64,000 nt of DNA from Ornithinimicrobium flavum (GCF_004526345.1 NZ_CP038213.1:1-64000), one strand, 5' to 3'; positions 1 through 14,869 are shown, counted from the stretch's first letter. A program made the numbers and translations. Notes: generated by a model not told the origin, from the sequence alone.

Positions 1-1422
1 CGAGCTCGAGGAGCACGGCACGGCCTGCCCGCTCGGGAACGGGCCTTCCTCCGCCTGACGCGACTGGTCGGTCTGCTGGACTCCACCGCCCTGCTGGCCG
101 TGCCCTACGAGCACACCAAGGACATGCTGGAGACCACCCTGCGCGCCCCGATCACGGAGGCGCTGTCGCGGGAGATGGCCCAGGAGGTCCGGCTGGCGAT
201 CACCGTCGACGAGGACCTGCGTCGCACGGTGGAGGACGAGGCCGCCGAGCCCGGGCTGCCGGGCGGCGAGGCGGAGCCGCACGGGAACGGCATACCCCCG
301 GACGCCGTCGAGGCTGGCTCCGATCTGCGCCCCCCCACGATCCCCACCACCCCCGCGGGCCCGGCCGGTCCGGCGGTCACCGGCATCGCCGACGAGGCCC
401 GGCTGAACCCGAAGTACACCTTCGACACCTTCGTCTCCGGCGCCTCCAACCGGTTCGCCCACGCCGCGTCCCTCGCGGTCGCCGAGTCGCCGGCCCGCGC
501 CTACAACCCGTTGTTCATCTACGGGGAGTCGGGCCTGGGCAAGACCCACCTGCTGCACGCGATCGGTCACTACGCCCGCAAGCTCTACCCCGGCGTGCGG
601 GTGCGCTACGTGAACTCCGAGGAGTTCACCAACGACTTCATCAACTCCATTCGCGACGACAAGGCCGGCGCCTTCCAGCGCCGCTACCGCAACGTCGACT
701 TCCTGCTCGTGGACGACATCCAGTTCCTCCAGGGCAAGGAGCAGACGCTGGAGGAGTTCTTCCACACCTTCAACGCCCTGCACAACAGCGAGAAGCAGGT
801 CGTCATCACCTCCGACCAGCCGCCCAAGCGGCTGGGCCTGCCCGAGCGGATGCGCTCCCGCTTCGAGTGGGGGCTGCTCACCGACGTGCAGCCGCCCGAC
901 CTCGAGACCCGGATCGCCATCCTGCGCAAGAAGGCGGCCCAGGAGGGGATGCAGCTGCCGGACGAGGTGCTGGAGCACATCGCGACACGCATCACCACCA
1001 ACATCCGCGAGCTCGAGGGCGCGCTCATCCGGGTGACGGCCTTCGCCTCCCTGTCCTCCCAGACCGCGGACACCGACCTGGCCGCCCACGTGCTCAAGGA
1101 CATCGTGCCGGGCGACACCGCCCAGATCACCGTGCCGACGATCATCCGCGAGGTCTCCGACTACTTCCAGATCACGGCCGACGAGCTGTGCGGGCAGTCC
1201 CGCTCCCGCACCCTGGTCAACGCCCGCCAGGTCGCGATGTACCTCTGCCGCGAGCTCACCGACCTCTCCCTGCCCAAGATCGGCCAGGAGTTCGGCGGTC
1301 GGGACCACACGACCGTCATGCACGCCGAGCGCAAGATCCGGGCCCAGATCGGGGAGCGACGGGCTCTCTACGACCAGATCGCCGAGCTCACCGGCCACAT
1401 CCGCAAGGCCTCCGCACGCTGA
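1..1422 (+). CDS. dnaA: Chromosomal replication initiator DnaA (5' end missing)
   Basis: DnaA binds DnaA boxes and opens oriC as an ATP-dependent filament. The frame is open from the window edge, so the true start lies upstream; GTG at 100 would cut into domain I. Seen in order: the end of domain I, a short Gly/Pro-rich domain II, Walker [10 protein letters not shown] (near 523-549), Walker B LLVDDIQ, and the domain IV signature [14 protein letters not shown] near the C terminus. One oddity: the first residues match DnaA domain I (ELEEHG) in frame 2, while [11 protein letters not shown] continues in frame 1. This points to a one-base loss near position 23, probably an assembly-edge error. oriC and dnaN follow directly. 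Confidence 0.95.
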   Translation, partial: RARGARHGLPARERAFLRLTRLVGLLDSTALLAVPYEHTKDMLETTLRAPITEALSREMAQEVRLAITVDEDLRRTVEDEAAEPGLPGGEAEPHGNGIPPDAVEAGSDLRPPTIPTTPAGPAGPAVTGIADEARLNPKYTFDTFVSGASNRFAHAASLAVAESPARAYNPLFIYGESGLGKTHLLHAIGHYARKLYPGVRVRYVNSEEFTNDFINSIRDDKAGAFQRRYRNVDFLLVDDIQFLQGKEQTLEEFFHTFNALHNSEKQVVITSDQPPKRLGLPERMRSRFEWGLLTDVQPPDLETRIAILRKKAAQEGMQLPDEVLEHIATRITTNIRELEGALIRVTAFASLSSQTADTDLAAHVLKDIVPGDTAQITVPTIIREVSDYFQITADELCGQSRSRTLVNARQVAMYLCRELTDLSLPKIGQEFGGRDHTTVMHAERKIRAQIGERRALYDQIAELTGHIRKASAR

Positions 1423-1966
1423 GCGGTCCCCCTCCGTCGTCCACAGCTGTGGATAACTCTGTGGGTTGTCACCCATCCTTCACCTTCGTCACATCCGGCA
1501 CTCCCGCCGGCGTCGCTCCGGGCTGCCCGGGACGCCCGCAGGGGCTGTGCACACCCTGTGGGCGGGCTGCGGATCCGTGCAGGTCAGCATGGGGACGAGC
1601 GGTGGGCGGACGCCACGCTGCTGGGGATCCGCCGGCGCCGTCCACAGCCGGGGCCCGCTCGTCCACCGGGATGTCCCCCGCGTGCACACAGGATGACGGG
1701 AGGGTGCGCCACGCCGTCCCACCTGCGCCGACGACCCTCTTCTCCCCCGGTTGTCCACAGGATCCACAGGCCCTACGACGACGACTAACCTCTCTCTCCC
1801 AGATTCAGCTCGTCCTACATCCCTGCGGGCCGACCCCCTCGATCCCGGACCAGGAGCACGACGACCCTTCTGCACAGGGAGCGCACGCCCCGGAGCACCT
1901 GGAGGGAGGACGTGGCATTGTTGTCCTCCCATCCCCATGTCCGCATACGCCGAAGGGCCGAAGATC
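1423..1966. other. oriC: Origin of replication oriC (dnaA-dnaN intergenic region)
   Basis: This 544-bp gene-free gap between dnaA and dnaN is the classic actinobacterial oriC location. It carries consensus DnaA boxes: TTATCCACA on the minus strand at 1448-1456 and TTGTCCACA on the plus strand at 1751-1759. Near-matches lie at 1437-1445 (TCGTCCACA), 1638-1646 (CCGTCCACA) and 1760-1768 (GGATCCACA). Several further CACA/TGTG words lie between. No clear AT-rich unwinding element stands out, as is usual in high-GC origins. Confidence 0.9.
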
Positions 1967-3100
1967 GTGAAGTTCCGTGTCGAGCGCGATGTGCTCTCCG
2001 AGGCGGTCGCCTGGGTCGTCCGCGGCCTCAGCAACCGTCCCCCCGTGCCGGTCCTGGCCGGTGTCCTGCTGACGGCCGACGAGGAGGGCACGCTGACCTT
2101 CTCCGCCTACGACTACGAGGTCTCCGCCACGGTGACCGTCGAGGCGGACGTCGAGGAGGGCGGGCAGGTGCTCGTCCTGGGGCGGCTCCTGGCCGACATC
2201 GCGCGCAACCTCCCGGGCCGGCCGGTCGAGGTGGCCACCGAGGGCGCGAAGGTGCAGATCACCTGCGGGTCGAGCCGGTTCTCGCTCATCCAGATGCCGG
2301 TCTCGGACTACCCGCAGCTGCCCAGCCAGGCCGACCCGAGCGGCTCGATCGCCGGCGACACCTTCACCCAGGCGGTCCACCAGGTCTCGATCGCCGCCGA
2401 CCGTGGCGACACCCTGCCGATCCTCACCGGGGTCCGGGTCGAGATCGACGGCGACAAGGTCTCGATGCTCGCGACCGACCGCTACCGCCTGGCGTTGCGC
2501 GAGCTGACCTGGAGCCCCGGCTCCCCCGACGCCAGCCACGTCTGCCTGATCCCGGCGCGCACGCTGTCCGAGACGGCCAAGTCGCTCGGGGCCGCCGGCT
2601 CGGTCGACATCGCCTTCGGTGACGCCTCCCGCAGCGACGGCCTGGTGGGCTTCGAGGCGGGCCAGCGGCGCACCACGACGCGGCTGCTCGACGGTGAGTA
2701 CCCCAAGGTCACCTCGATCTTCCCGACCTCGGTCGACACGGTCGCCGTGGTCGACACCCAGGCGCTGGTCGAGGCCGTGCGCCGGGTCGCCCTCGTCGCC
2801 GAGCGCAACACCCCGGTCCGGCTCCGCTTCACCGACGGGCAGGTGGCCATCGAGGCGGGCACCGGCGACGACGCCCAGGGCAGCGAGGCGGTGGAGGCCA
2901 CCCTGACCGGGCCGGAGATCGAGATCGCCTTCAACCCGCAGTTCCTGCTCGACGGGCTCGGCGTGCTCAACGCGCCCTTCACCCGGCTCGCCTTCACCCA
3001 GGCCTCGCGGCCGGCCGTCATCTCGGGCCAGGCGGAGGCCGACGGCGAGTCCGACGAGTCCTACCGCTACGTCCTGATGCCGGTGCGGTTCGCCGGCTGA
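1967..3100 (+). CDS. dnaN: DNA polymerase III sliding clamp (beta subunit)
   Basis: DnaN is the ring-shaped processivity clamp of the replisome. From GTG 1967 the protein begins MKFRVERDVLSEAV, the usual N terminus, and is 377 aa, the normal length for three clamp domains. It ends in the typical YVLMPVR segment (peptide-binding region). A GAAGGG element about 11 nt upstream supports 1967. ATG 1937 is in frame and would add MSAYAEGPKI, but has no well-spaced Shine-Dalgarno. The frame is open further up into oriC, which I regard as chance. Confidence 0.93.
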   Translation: MKFRVERDVLSEAVAWVVRGLSNRPPVPVLAGVLLTADEEGTLTFSAYDYEVSATVTVEADVEEGGQVLVLGRLLADIARNLPGRPVEVATEGAKVQITCGSSRFSLIQMPVSDYPQLPSQADPSGSIAGDTFTQAVHQVSIAADRGDTLPILTGVRVEIDGDKVSMLATDRYRLALRELTWSPGSPDASHVCLIPARTLSETAKSLGAAGSVDIAFGDASRSDGLVGFEAGQRRTTTRLLDGEYPKVTSIFPTSVDTVAVVDTQALVEAVRRVALVAERNTPVRLRFTDGQVAIEAGTGDDAQGSEAVEATLTGPEIEIAFNPQFLLDGLGVLNAPFTRLAFTQASRPAVISGQAEADGESDESYRYVLMPVRFAG

Positions 3101-3170
3101 CGACAGGCACCACCACCTGGTGGCCCCCGGCCGCCGAACGTCATACCCACCCACGCAGGAGGAGCACGCG

Positions 3171-4247
3171 ATGAAGATCGGCATGATCGGCCTGGGCAAG
3201 ATGGGCGGCAACATGCGGGAGCGGCTGCGCCGCGCCGGCCACGAGGTCGTCGGCTTCGACCTGGACGAGTCCCTGCGCGACGTCGACTCCGTCGAGGCGA
3301 TGGTCGAGGCGCTCGAGCCCCCGCGGCTGGTGTGGGTGATGGTCCCGCACGGCAAGCCCACCCGCTCGACCGTCGAGACCCTCGGCGAGCTGCTGTCCGA
3401 GGGCGACCTGGTCGTCGAGGGCGGCAACAGCAAGTTCACCGAGGACGTCGAGCTGGACGCGATCCTGGCCCCCAAGGGCATCGGGTATGTCGACTGCGGC
3501 GTCTCGGGCGGGATCTGGGGCCTCGACAACGGCTACGGCCTGATGTGCGGCGGGCGGCCGGAGCACGTGGAGGTCGCGATGCCGATCTTCGACGCGCTGC
3601 GCCCCGAGGGGCCACGCGAGGAGGGGTTCGTCCACGCCGGCGAGGTCGGCGCGGGCCACTACGCCAAGATGGTGCACAACGGCATCGAGTACGGCCTGAT
3701 GCACGCCTACGCAGAGGGCTACGAGCTCCTCGCGGCCAAGGACATCGTCACCGACGTCAAGGGCTGCTTCCAGGCGTGGAGCCGGGGCACGGTCGTCCGC
3801 TCGTGGCTGCTCGACCTGTCGGTCAAGGCGCTGGAGGAGACCCCGGAGCTGGAGGGGATCAGCGAGTACACCACCGACTCCGGGGAGGGCCGCTGGACCC
3901 TCGAGGAGGGCATCGAGATGGCCGTCCCGATGCCGGTGCTCGCCGCGGCGCTCTTCGCCCGCTTCGCCTCCCGGCAGGAGAACTCCCCCGCCATGCAGAT
4001 GGTCGCCGCCCTGCGCGGCCAGTTCGGCGGGCACGCGGTGCGGATGCTCGAGGACGACCTCGGCGAGGGCCAGGTCGAGGTGCACCGGGCGGCGGAGCCG
4101 AAGGACGACACAGGCGAGAAGCGGGTCGGCGACGAGGGTGGCGCGGCGCCGGACGCCGATGACGCGGGCCCCTCCTCGGGCAGCGGCTCGACCGGTGGCC
4201 CCGAGGGGCCGACCTCGGGCAGCGGCGACGTCGACGACCGGGGCTGA
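3171..4247 (+). CDS. gnd: 6-phosphogluconate dehydrogenase, decarboxylating (short form)
   Basis: Oxidises 6-phosphogluconate to ribulose-5-phosphate in the pentose phosphate pathway. Visible features are the N-terminal dinucleotide-binding motif GLGKMGGNM, the substrate segment GVSGGIWGL and the catalytic-region HNGIEYG. The enzyme part is about 300 aa, as in the short GndA-type family. A further Gly/Ser/Asp-rich tail of about 50 aa follows (358 aa in total) and looks disordered. ATG 3171 is preceded by AGGAGG at good spacing. The gene sits between dnaN and recF, its usual actinobacterial place. Confidence 0.92.
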   Translation: MKIGMIGLGKMGGNMRERLRRAGHEVVGFDLDESLRDVDSVEAMVEALEPPRLVWVMVPHGKPTRSTVETLGELLSEGDLVVEGGNSKFTEDVELDAILAPKGIGYVDCGVSGGIWGLDNGYGLMCGGRPEHVEVAMPIFDALRPEGPREEGFVHAGEVGAGHYAKMVHNGIEYGLMHAYAEGYELLAAKDIVTDVKGCFQAWSRGTVVRSWLLDLSVKALEETPELEGISEYTTDSGEGRWTLEEGIEMAVPMPVLAAALFARFASRQENSPAMQMVAALRGQFGGHAVRMLEDDLGEGQVEVHRAAEPKDDTGEKRVGDEGGAAPDADDAGPSSGSGSTGGPEGPTSGSGDVDDRG

Positions 4248-4277
4248 GCCGGACCCCCGGCCCCCTCGCCCGCCCCG

Positions 4278-5513
4278 GTGCACCTTCGAGCCCTGGAGGT
4301 CACGGACTTCCGCAGCTACCCCTCCGCCGTGGTCGAGCTGACCCCCGGGGTGACGGTGCTGCTCGGGCGCAACGGGCAGGGCAAGACCAACCTCGTGGAG
4401 GCCGCCGGGTATGTCGCCACCCTCGGCTCCCACCGGGTCGCCCAGGACGCCCCCCTGGTGCGGGCCGGGGCGAGCTCGGCCATCGTGCGGGCAACCGTGG
4501 TCCGGGAGGGCCGGGAGTCCCTCGTGGAGCTGGAGATCGTCCCGGGCCGCGCCAACAAGGCGCGGCTGAACCGGCAGCCGGTCCCCCGCCAGCGGGACGT
4601 GCTCGGCACGCTGCGCACGGTGCTCTTCGCGCCCGAGGACCTGGCGCTGGTCAAGGGCGACCCGTCGGAGCGGCGGCGCCTGCTCGACGAGCTGCTCGTG
4701 GCCCGCCAGCCACGGTGGGCCGCGGTGCGCCAGGACTACGACAGGGCGGTGCGGCAGCGGGGGGCGCTGCTGAAGTCGGCGTCCCACCTGTGGCGCGGGC
4801 GGGACGCCCGCCGCGGCCCGGCGCGCGGGGGCGGCCCGCGGCTGGCCCCCGGCGAGACGCTGGAGGAGGCCCGGGCGGGGGCGCTGGCCACGCTCGCCGT
4901 CTTCGACGAGCAGCTGGCGCAGATCGGGGGCGCGCTGCTCTACGCCCGGCTCCGGCTGCTGCGCGACCTACGGCCCTACCTCGCCGACGCCTACCGGACG
5001 ATCAGCGACAGCGACATGGTGGCGCAGGCCGCATACCGCAGCAGCCTGGCCGAGGACCTGCCGGCCGCGCGGCAGGTGGCCGAGGGCGAGGTGCCGGAGC
5101 AGGGTGAGCTGGTCGAGGCGCTCCTGGCGTCCCTGGAGCGGGTCCGGACCCAGGAGCAGGAGCGGGGCGTGTGCCTGGTGGGGCCGCACCGTGACGACCT
5201 GCACCTCACGCTCGGGGAGCTGCCCGCCAAGGGCTACGCGAGCCACGGCGAGTCCTGGAGCCTGGCGCTGGCCCTGCGGCTGGCGGGCTTCTCCCTGCTG
5301 CGGCACGATCTGGGCACCGACCCGGTGCTCGTCCTCGACGACGTCTTCGCCGAGCTGGACGTCGGGCGCCGCGAGCGTCTCGCGGACCTCGTCGCGGACT
5401 GCGAGCAGGTGCTCGTCACGGCTGCGGTGGCCGAGGACGTGCCGGCCCGGCTGCTCGAGGCCGACGGGACGGTCCTGGACGTGGTGCTGGGGGCGGTGAC
5501 CGCCCGTGGCTGA
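4278..5513 (+). CDS. recF: DNA replication and repair protein RecF
   Basis: RecF is an SMC-like ATPase that helps RecOR load RecA at gaps. The GTG 4278 start gives [14 protein letters not shown], the conserved RecF N terminus. Walker A is GRNGQGKTN near residue 35. The C-terminal ABC part shows the [11 protein letters not shown]alker B/D-loop. Length is 411 aa, slightly longer than many RecF, with an Arg/Gly-rich insert near residues 170-190. It overlaps the next gene by 8 nt, which suggests translational coupling. Confidence 0.94.
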   Translation: MHLRALEVTDFRSYPSAVVELTPGVTVLLGRNGQGKTNLVEAAGYVATLGSHRVAQDAPLVRAGASSAIVRATVVREGRESLVELEIVPGRANKARLNRQPVPRQRDVLGTLRTVLFAPEDLALVKGDPSERRRLLDELLVARQPRWAAVRQDYDRAVRQRGALLKSASHLWRGRDARRGPARGGGPRLAPGETLEEARAGALATLAVFDEQLAQIGGALLYARLRLLRDLRPYLADAYRTISDSDMVAQAAYRSSLAEDLPAARQVAEGEVPEQGELVEALLASLERVRTQEQERGVCLVGPHRDDLHLTLGELPAKGYASHGESWSLALALRLAGFSLLRHDLGTDPVLVLDDVFAELDVGRRERLADLVADCEQVLVTAAVAEDVPARLLEADGTVLDVVLGAVTARG

Positions 5514-6117
5514 GCGCCCCGACGAGCTCCCGGGCCAGGACCGAGCACCCGACCCGCTCGGGGCCGCGCCCGACCCCCTCGAGACCGCGCCCGACCCGGC
5601 CGCACCAGACCCCCTCGAGACCGCGCCCGACCCCCTGGAGGCCGCGCACGACGCGCTGGCGCGGGCGCGCCGGGCGGCCCGCGAGAAGGGCCTGCGCCCG
5701 GGGTCGCCCGCCGGCCGGGGCCGTCGGCGCGAGCTCGCCCAGCCCTCGTCCTCCCGCCAGGACCGCGACCCGCACCTCGTCGGCGAGGAGGTGGCCAAGC
5801 TCGTCGCCAGCCGCGGGTGGGACGCCGACGTGCAGGTGGGGGCGGTCGTCGGCCGGTGGCAGGCCCTGGTCGGGGACCAGGTGGCCGCCAACGTCGAGAT
5901 CGTCTCCTTCGAGGGGACCGTGCTCACCGTCCGGGCACGCTCGACCGCCTGGGCCACGCAGATGCGGCTGTTGCTGTCCACCGTGCTCGCGCGCATCGAG
6001 GAGCAGGTCGGGGAGGGTGTCGTGACCGAGATCGTCGTCCAGGGGCCTGCCGGGCCGAGCTGGCGCAAGGGCCCGCTGTCGGCGGGCGGCCGGGGGCCGC
6101 GGGACACCTACGGATGA
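5506..6117 (+). CDS. DUF721 / DciA-like protein
   Basis: A 203-aa protein in the fixed recF-gyrB position of actinobacteria. The C-terminal half (about residues 85-190) matches the DUF721 (DciA) family, implicated in replicative helicase loading in bacteria without DnaC. The N-terminal 45 residues are a Pro/Asp-rich repeat with several PDPLE(T/A)A units, encoded by near-identical DNA units, and are probably disordered. GTG 5506 overlaps the recF stop. The helicase-loader role is inferred from the family, not shown here. Confidence 0.85.
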   Translation: MAERPDELPGQDRAPDPLGAAPDPLETAPDPAAPDPLETAPDPLEAAHDALARARRAAREKGLRPGSPAGRGRRRELAQPSSSRQDRDPHLVGEEVAKLVASRGWDADVQVGAVVGRWQALVGDQVAANVEIVSFEGTVLTVRARSTAWATQMRLLLSTVLARIEEQVGEGVVTEIVVQGPAGPSWRKGPLSAGGRGPRDTYG

Positions 6118-6289
6118 GCCCGCGCGACACCGACGGTTGAGCCTGACGGGTGGATCGGTGGGCCGCCCCCGGCGGGAGGCGCCGCATCCCGGCCGGACCC
6201 TGGGTCGCGAGGGGGGACTCCTGTGCGGGGGTGCGCGGCGGCAGAGCCGCCCTCACGGGCCGCAGACGGCCGGGCACCCCTGTGGGCAA

Positions 6290-8546
<2,257 letters not shown>

Positions 8547-8590
8547 ACCGGCTCGCGGCATACCCCCGAAGACGACTCCCAAGGTGAACT

Positions 8591-11286
<2,696 letters not shown>

Positions 11287-11290
<4 letters not shown>

Positions 11291-12021
11291 GCACCACCCA
11301 GGACTCGTCCTCGGGCCGGCCCTCGTCCTCCGGTGACGAGACCCAGGTCCATCCCACGGGAACGCCGGAGGAGAAGGGCGAGGGGTCGCGCTCCACCGCC
11401 GAGCGGATGCGGGACGGCGCGATGGCCCGCACCGCCCAGGGCCGTGACCTCGCGGCCCGCAAGGCGCGGGCCCTGCGCGGCGCGACCGCCGGCCTGGCCT
11501 CGGGCTCGGCCGCCGGGGCGACCGCAGGCCGCAGCGGTGCCGGTGCCCCGGCCCGCTCCTCGGCCGGCCCGACCCGCAGCTCATCCCGGCCCACGTCCCC
11601 CCAGACGACCGCCCGCACCGGCCAGCCCCGCCCGGCCCCCCGGCGCGGCGGCCCGCGGCGGGTCCGCCTGACCGCGCAGCGCATCGACCCGTGGTCGGTG
11701 CTGAAGATCAGCTTCCTGGTCTCGGTCGCCCTCGGCATCGCCGGCGTGGTCATGGTCGCGGTGCTGTGGACGGTGCTGTCGGGGATGAACGTCTTCTCCA
11801 CCCTCAACGACTTCATCACCCAGGTCACCAGCGGGGAGACCAGCGGCCCGAGCATCGACCTGCAGGACTACCTCGGCTTCAGCCGGGTCGTCGCCATCTC
11901 CGCGGTCCTCGGTGTCCTCAACGTCTTCCTGCTCACCGCGCTCGCCACCCTCACGGCCTTCCTCTACAACATCTGCGCCGCCCTCGTCGGTGGCGCCCAG
12001 GTGACCCTCTCCGACGAGTAA
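11287..12021 (+). CDS. DUF3566 transmembrane protein
   Basis: A 244-aa protein translationally coupled to gyrA. The first about 130 residues are Ala/Ser/Arg/Pro-rich and look disordered. The rest is the DUF3566 domain with two hydrophobic segments, around residues 135-160 ([19 protein letters not shown]) and 200-230. The family is found almost always downstream of gyrA in actinobacteria, and its function is unknown. A cluster of GC hairpins follows. Confidence 0.88.
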
Positions 12022-12026
12022 GCACC

Positions 12027-12107
12027 CTCGGGGGCTCCGCCCCCGAGCACCCCCGCTGGGGCTCCGCCCCAGACCCCGAGTCCCGCCTCGGGGGCTCCGC
12101 CCCCGAG
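12027..12107. terminator. Three-hairpin GC-rich array between convergent genes
   Basis: Three successive perfect inverted repeats share the core GGGGCTCCGCCCC. They lie at 12027-12047 (9-bp stem, TCC loop), 12056-12072 (7-bp stem) and 12087-12107, an exact copy of the first. The array lies between the gyrA-DUF3566 unit and the convergent ABC operon. It could act as a bidirectional terminator or be a REP-like element. There is no T-tract. Confidence 0.65.
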
Positions 12108-12123
12108 CACCCACTGCCGGAAC

Positions 12124-12363
12124 TCAGCTCCCCAGGCGAGGGAAGGGGTCGAGGGAGAAGACCACCTCGACCGGCACCTCGAAGTAGCGTGCGATCGCCA
12201 GCGCGAGGTGGAGGGACGGGCTGTACTCCCCCCGCTCCAGGTAGCCGATCGTCTGGTAGTGCACGCCCAGGGCCTGCGCGAGCTCGCGCCGGGAGATGCC
12301 GCGCTCGGCTCGCAGCATCGCAATCCGGTTGTGGATCGTCTCCGCAGGGGTCGGTGCGGGCAC
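12124..12363 (-). CDS. Small XRE-family HTH regulator
   Basis: A 79-aa protein made almost entirely of a Cro/CI helix-turn-helix (ISRRELAQALGVHYQTIGYLERG). GTG 12363 starts one base after the permease stop, so it is the last gene of a three-gene operon. It is shorter than most free-standing repressors and resembles YozG-type partners of transporters. It probably regulates its own operon, which is inference from position. Confidence 0.8.
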   Translation of the reverse strand: MPAPTPAETIHNRIAMLRAERGISRRELAQALGVHYQTIGYLERGEYSPSLHLALAIARYFEVPVEVVFSLDPFPRLGS

Positions 12364-12364
12364 G

Positions 12365-13222
12365 TCAGTAGCCCCGGTTGAGCACGCGCTCGCGGGCGGC
12401 GGCCACGGCGCTGCCGGACTGCCGGCGGGCCATCCGGCGCAGCAGCAGGGGCGCCACGAGCAGACCGACGACCGCCCACGCGAGCAGCACCGCCAGGGTG
12501 AGGCCGAGGGACCACTGCCCGCCGATCTCCGCCGCGGCCGCCGACTCGGGCAGGAGGACACCGCGGAAGGCACGACCGATCCAGTAGAGGGGGGTGGCCT
12601 GCGCGAGCCACTGCAGCCAGGTCGGCATCGCCGTCGCCGGGTAGAACAGCCCGGAGACGACCGCGACGGCGTAGATCGTCAGGGTCACCCAGGCGAAGGT
12701 GATCATGGAGCGGAAGACGGCACCCAGGACCGCGCCCCACGGGAGCATGGCCGCCACGGTGAGCAGGAAGACCACGACCAGCAGCAGCCACCGCCCGGGC
12801 TGGGTGGGCATGGTCCCCGGCAGCAGCAGGACCGCCCCGACGACGACGGGCACCATGGGGACGACGGCGTCGACGGGAGCCACCACGAGCTTGGCCAGCA
12901 GGTGGCCCGACATCCCGTGGGGCACCGCCTTCGCGCGGAGCAGGGTGCCGTCCTCCCGCTCGGTCTGCAGCTCGCCGGCCACCCCGAGCACCGCGGCCGC
13001 GATGACCCCGAAGGCGAGGAACCCGGTGAAGATCCACCCCCCGGCGGCGACCATCCCGTCGGCGAACTCGAGGTCGCGCAGGAAGAAGAGGACGACCAGG
13101 AAGACCGTCGAGAAGAAGAGGGTGCTCAGGCCGCCCGCGGAGGTGTACTTGCGGACGAGGGTGGTCCGCGCCTGACGCAGCGCGGCGTGCACCACGGCCG
13201 TGGGGATGCTGCGGGCGCTCAT
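12365..13222 (-). CDS. ABC-2 type exporter permease
   Basis: A 285-aa integral membrane protein with about six hydrophobic segments. It has the ABC-2 layout: soluble N-terminal start, TM1 near residues 35-50, and a last TM pair near 205 and 255. It overlaps the upstream ATPase stop by 4 nt (ATGA), so the two form one exporter. Substrate is unknown; antibiotic or lipid export is typical of the family. Confidence 0.85.
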   Translation of the reverse strand: MSARSIPTAVVHAALRQARTTLVRKYTSAGGLSTLFFSTVFLVVLFFLRDLEFADGMVAAGGWIFTGFLAFGVIAAAVLGVAGELQTEREDGTLLRAKAVPHGMSGHLLAKLVVAPVDAVVPMVPVVVGAVLLLPGTMPTQPGRWLLLVVVFLLTVAAMLPWGAVLGAVFRSMITFAWVTLTIYAVAVVSGLFYPATAMPTWLQWLAQATPLYWIGRAFRGVLLPESAAAAEIGGQWSLGLTLAVLLAWAVVGLLVAPLLLRRMARRQSGSAVAAARERVLNRGY

Positions 13223-14148
13223 CGGGCCACCTCCTGCAGGCTCGTCAGGTCGCCGAGGTCCTCGCCGGCCTCGGCGCGGCGGACGATGTCGAGGTAGACG
13301 TCCTCCAGCGAGGCCGCGCGCACCTCCACCACCTGCACCTCACCGGGGCGGGAGGTCAGCACCTCGGTCAGGTATGCGGTGGGGTCGGGCTCGGCGTGGA
13401 CGCTCACCTCGCCCGTGACCGTGTCGCGCAGCCGCACCTCGCTCATCCGGGACAGCTGGAGACGCAGGGCGTCCGGGCTGCCGTCGGCCACGATCGAACC
13501 GCCGGCGAGGATCAGCAGCCGGTCTGCGATCTTCTCCGCCTCGGCCAGGTCGTGGGTGGTGAGCAGGATGGTCGTGTCGAGGTCGACGAGGTCGGCCAGG
13601 AGGTCGTGGACGTCCCGTCGCCCCGCGGGGTCCAGGCCGGTGGTGGGCTCGTCGAGGAAAAGCAGCTCCGGGCGGCCCACGAGGCCGATGGCCACGTCCA
13701 GCCGGCGTCGCTGGCCGCCCGAGAGCTTGTCGATGCGGGATCCCGCGTGAGCCCCCAGCCCGACCCGTTCGAGCAGCTCGTCCGCGGCCCAGGGTCGGCT
13801 GACCCCTTCGGTCGAGTAGGGGGCGTAGTAGCGCCCCATCACCTCGAGCAGGTCCCGGACCCGCCAGGTGCCGTGGTCGCGCCAGCTCTGCAGGACGACA
13901 CCGACGCGGGAGCGCCACGCCTCGGGCGCCGTCGCCGGGTCGTGCCCCAGCACCTGCACCTCACCGCCCGAGCGGCGGCGGAAGCCCTCGAGGATCTCCA
14001 CGGTGGTGGTCTTGCCCGCACCGTTGGGCCCCAGCAGGGCCACCACCTGCCCGCGAGGGACCTCCAGGTCGATGCCGTCCAGGACCAAAGTGTCGCCGTA
14101 GGCCATCGTCAGCCCGGCACAACGGATGATCAGAGGGTCAGCGTCCAT
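13219..14148 (-). CDS. ABC transporter ATP-binding protein
   Basis: A 309-aa ATPase of the ABC-2/DrrA type. Walker A is GPNGAGKTT, the signature LSGGQRRRLDVA, Walker B LLFLDEPTTGLDP, and the switch His lies in LLTTHDLAEAE. A C-terminal extension of about 90 residues follows, as in DrrA-like proteins. ATG 14148 is preferred because the ABC domain begins a few residues later. The frame is open far upstream through the tRNA genes by chance. First gene of the operon with the permease and HTH gene. Confidence 0.88.
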   Translation of the reverse strand: MDADPLIIRCAGLTMAYGDTLVLDGIDLEVPRGQVVALLGPNGAGKTTTVEILEGFRRRSGGEVQVLGHDPATAPEAWRSRVGVVLQSWRDHGTWRVRDLLEVMGRYYAPYSTEGVSRPWAADELLERVGLGAHAGSRIDKLSGGQRRRLDVAIGLVGRPELLFLDEPTTGLDPAGRRDVHDLLADLVDLDTTILLTTHDLAEAEKIADRLLILAGGSIVADGSPDALRLQLSRMSEVRLRDTVTGEVSVHAEPDPTAYLTEVLTSRPGEVQVVEVRAASLEDVYLDIVRRAEAGEDLGDLTSLQEVAR

Positions 14149-14155
14149 ACCTCTG

Positions 14156-14185
14156 AACGTAGTAGGTCTGCTATCGAATGTGCAA
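14156..14185 (-). promoter_or_regulatory. Possible leaderless promoter of the ABC operon
   Basis: On the minus strand TTGCAC (14185-14180) and TACGTT (14161-14156) are separated by 18 bp. The second hexamer ends 7 nt before the ATG at 14148. That spacing fits a leaderless transcript, which is common in actinobacteria, and no well-spaced Shine-Dalgarno is present. Confidence 0.4.
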
Positions 14186-14289
14186 GAGGTGCGGCGGTCC
14201 GGCGGGTGCGGGCCGGGCGCGGTTTTGGTCGTGTCCCCGCGATCAGGTAATCTCGGGCGTCGCGAGCCTCCGGTGAGGCTGCGCATCGC

Positions 14290-14366
14290 GGGCCTATAGC
14301 TCAGTCGGTTAGAGCGCTGTCCTGATAAGACAGAGGTCACTGGTTCAAGTCCAGTTAGGCCCACCA
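14290..14366 (+). tRNA. tRNA-Ile (GAT)
   Basis: A full cloverleaf. The acceptor GGGCCTA pairs with TAGGCCC, and the D-loop is AGCTCAGTCGGTTAGAGCG. Anticodon GAT sits in CTGATAA, and the T-loop is GGTTCAAGTCC. The CCA end is encoded (14364-14366). Lies in the usual place after the gyrA block. Confidence 0.97.
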
Positions 14367-14417
14367 CCGCAGGCGTGTCGTCCCCGACCACCACGAGGCT
14401 CCGAGGAGCTGATCGAC

Positions 14418-14549
14418 ATGAACCGCTTCCTTCTCCTGGCCGCAGCCGCCGCCGGCCTGGCTGCCCTGAAGAAGATGCAGGCCCAGCAGGCCGAGCGCGA
14501 GCTCTGGGCCGAGGCCACCGACGACGTCCCCACGACGCCCGGCCAGTAA
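14418..14549 (+). CDS. DLW-39 family small protein
   Basis: A 43-aa protein beginning MNRFLLLAAAAAGLAALKK, with a hydrophobic N-terminal helix, then a charged stretch and the family hallmark ELWAEATD. DLW-39 proteins are tiny actinobacterial proteins encoded beside tRNA-Ile/tRNA-Ala near gyrA; their function is unknown. GAGGAG at 14403-14408 sits 9 nt before the ATG. Confidence 0.88.
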   Translation: MNRFLLLAAAAAGLAALKKMQAQQAERELWAEATDDVPTTPGQ

Positions 14550-14659
14550 CCACCCAAGTTCCACCACCGACCGCCTTCTCCACCGACCGCCTCGAGTGGT
14601 TGCCCTCGGAGGCACCGGACGCGCGGTATGGTGGGCGGTCGCACAACTGAACACCCCTC

Positions 14660-14732
14660 GGGGGCGTGGCGCAATTGGTAGCGCACCTGCTTTGCAAGCA
14701 GGGGGTTAGGGGTTCGAGTCCCCTCGCCTCCA
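14660..14732 (+). tRNA. tRNA-Ala (TGC)
   Basis: A cloverleaf with acceptor GGGGGCG/CGCCTCC (one G-T pair). Anticodon TGC lies in CTTTGCAAG, and the T-arm is GGGGTTCGAGTCCCC. CCA is not encoded. A hairpin terminator follows within 10 bp. Confidence 0.97.
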
Positions 14733-14741
14733 CCCCAGGTC

Positions 14742-14774
14742 AGAGGCCCTTTCCGGCATCCGGGAGGGGCCTCT
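14742..14774 (+). terminator. Rho-independent-like terminator after tRNA-Ala
   Basis: An 8-bp perfect stem (AGAGGCCC / GGGCCTCT) with an inner CCGG/CCGG pairing is followed by TTC. It lies just downstream of tRNA-Ala. Confidence 0.7.
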
Positions 14775-14869
14775 TTCGTGCCCCGTACCCCAGGAAAGTA
14801 CGGCTGCAAACGCGTCGATTGTGGCCGTGACCTGCAGGTATGTGGTTACGCGAAAGGGCTGCAACGCCG

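Noticed and set aside
1805..3529. A 574-aa minus-strand frame opposite dnaN
   Set aside because: Antisense to dnaN and oriC; no RBS or recognisable fold.
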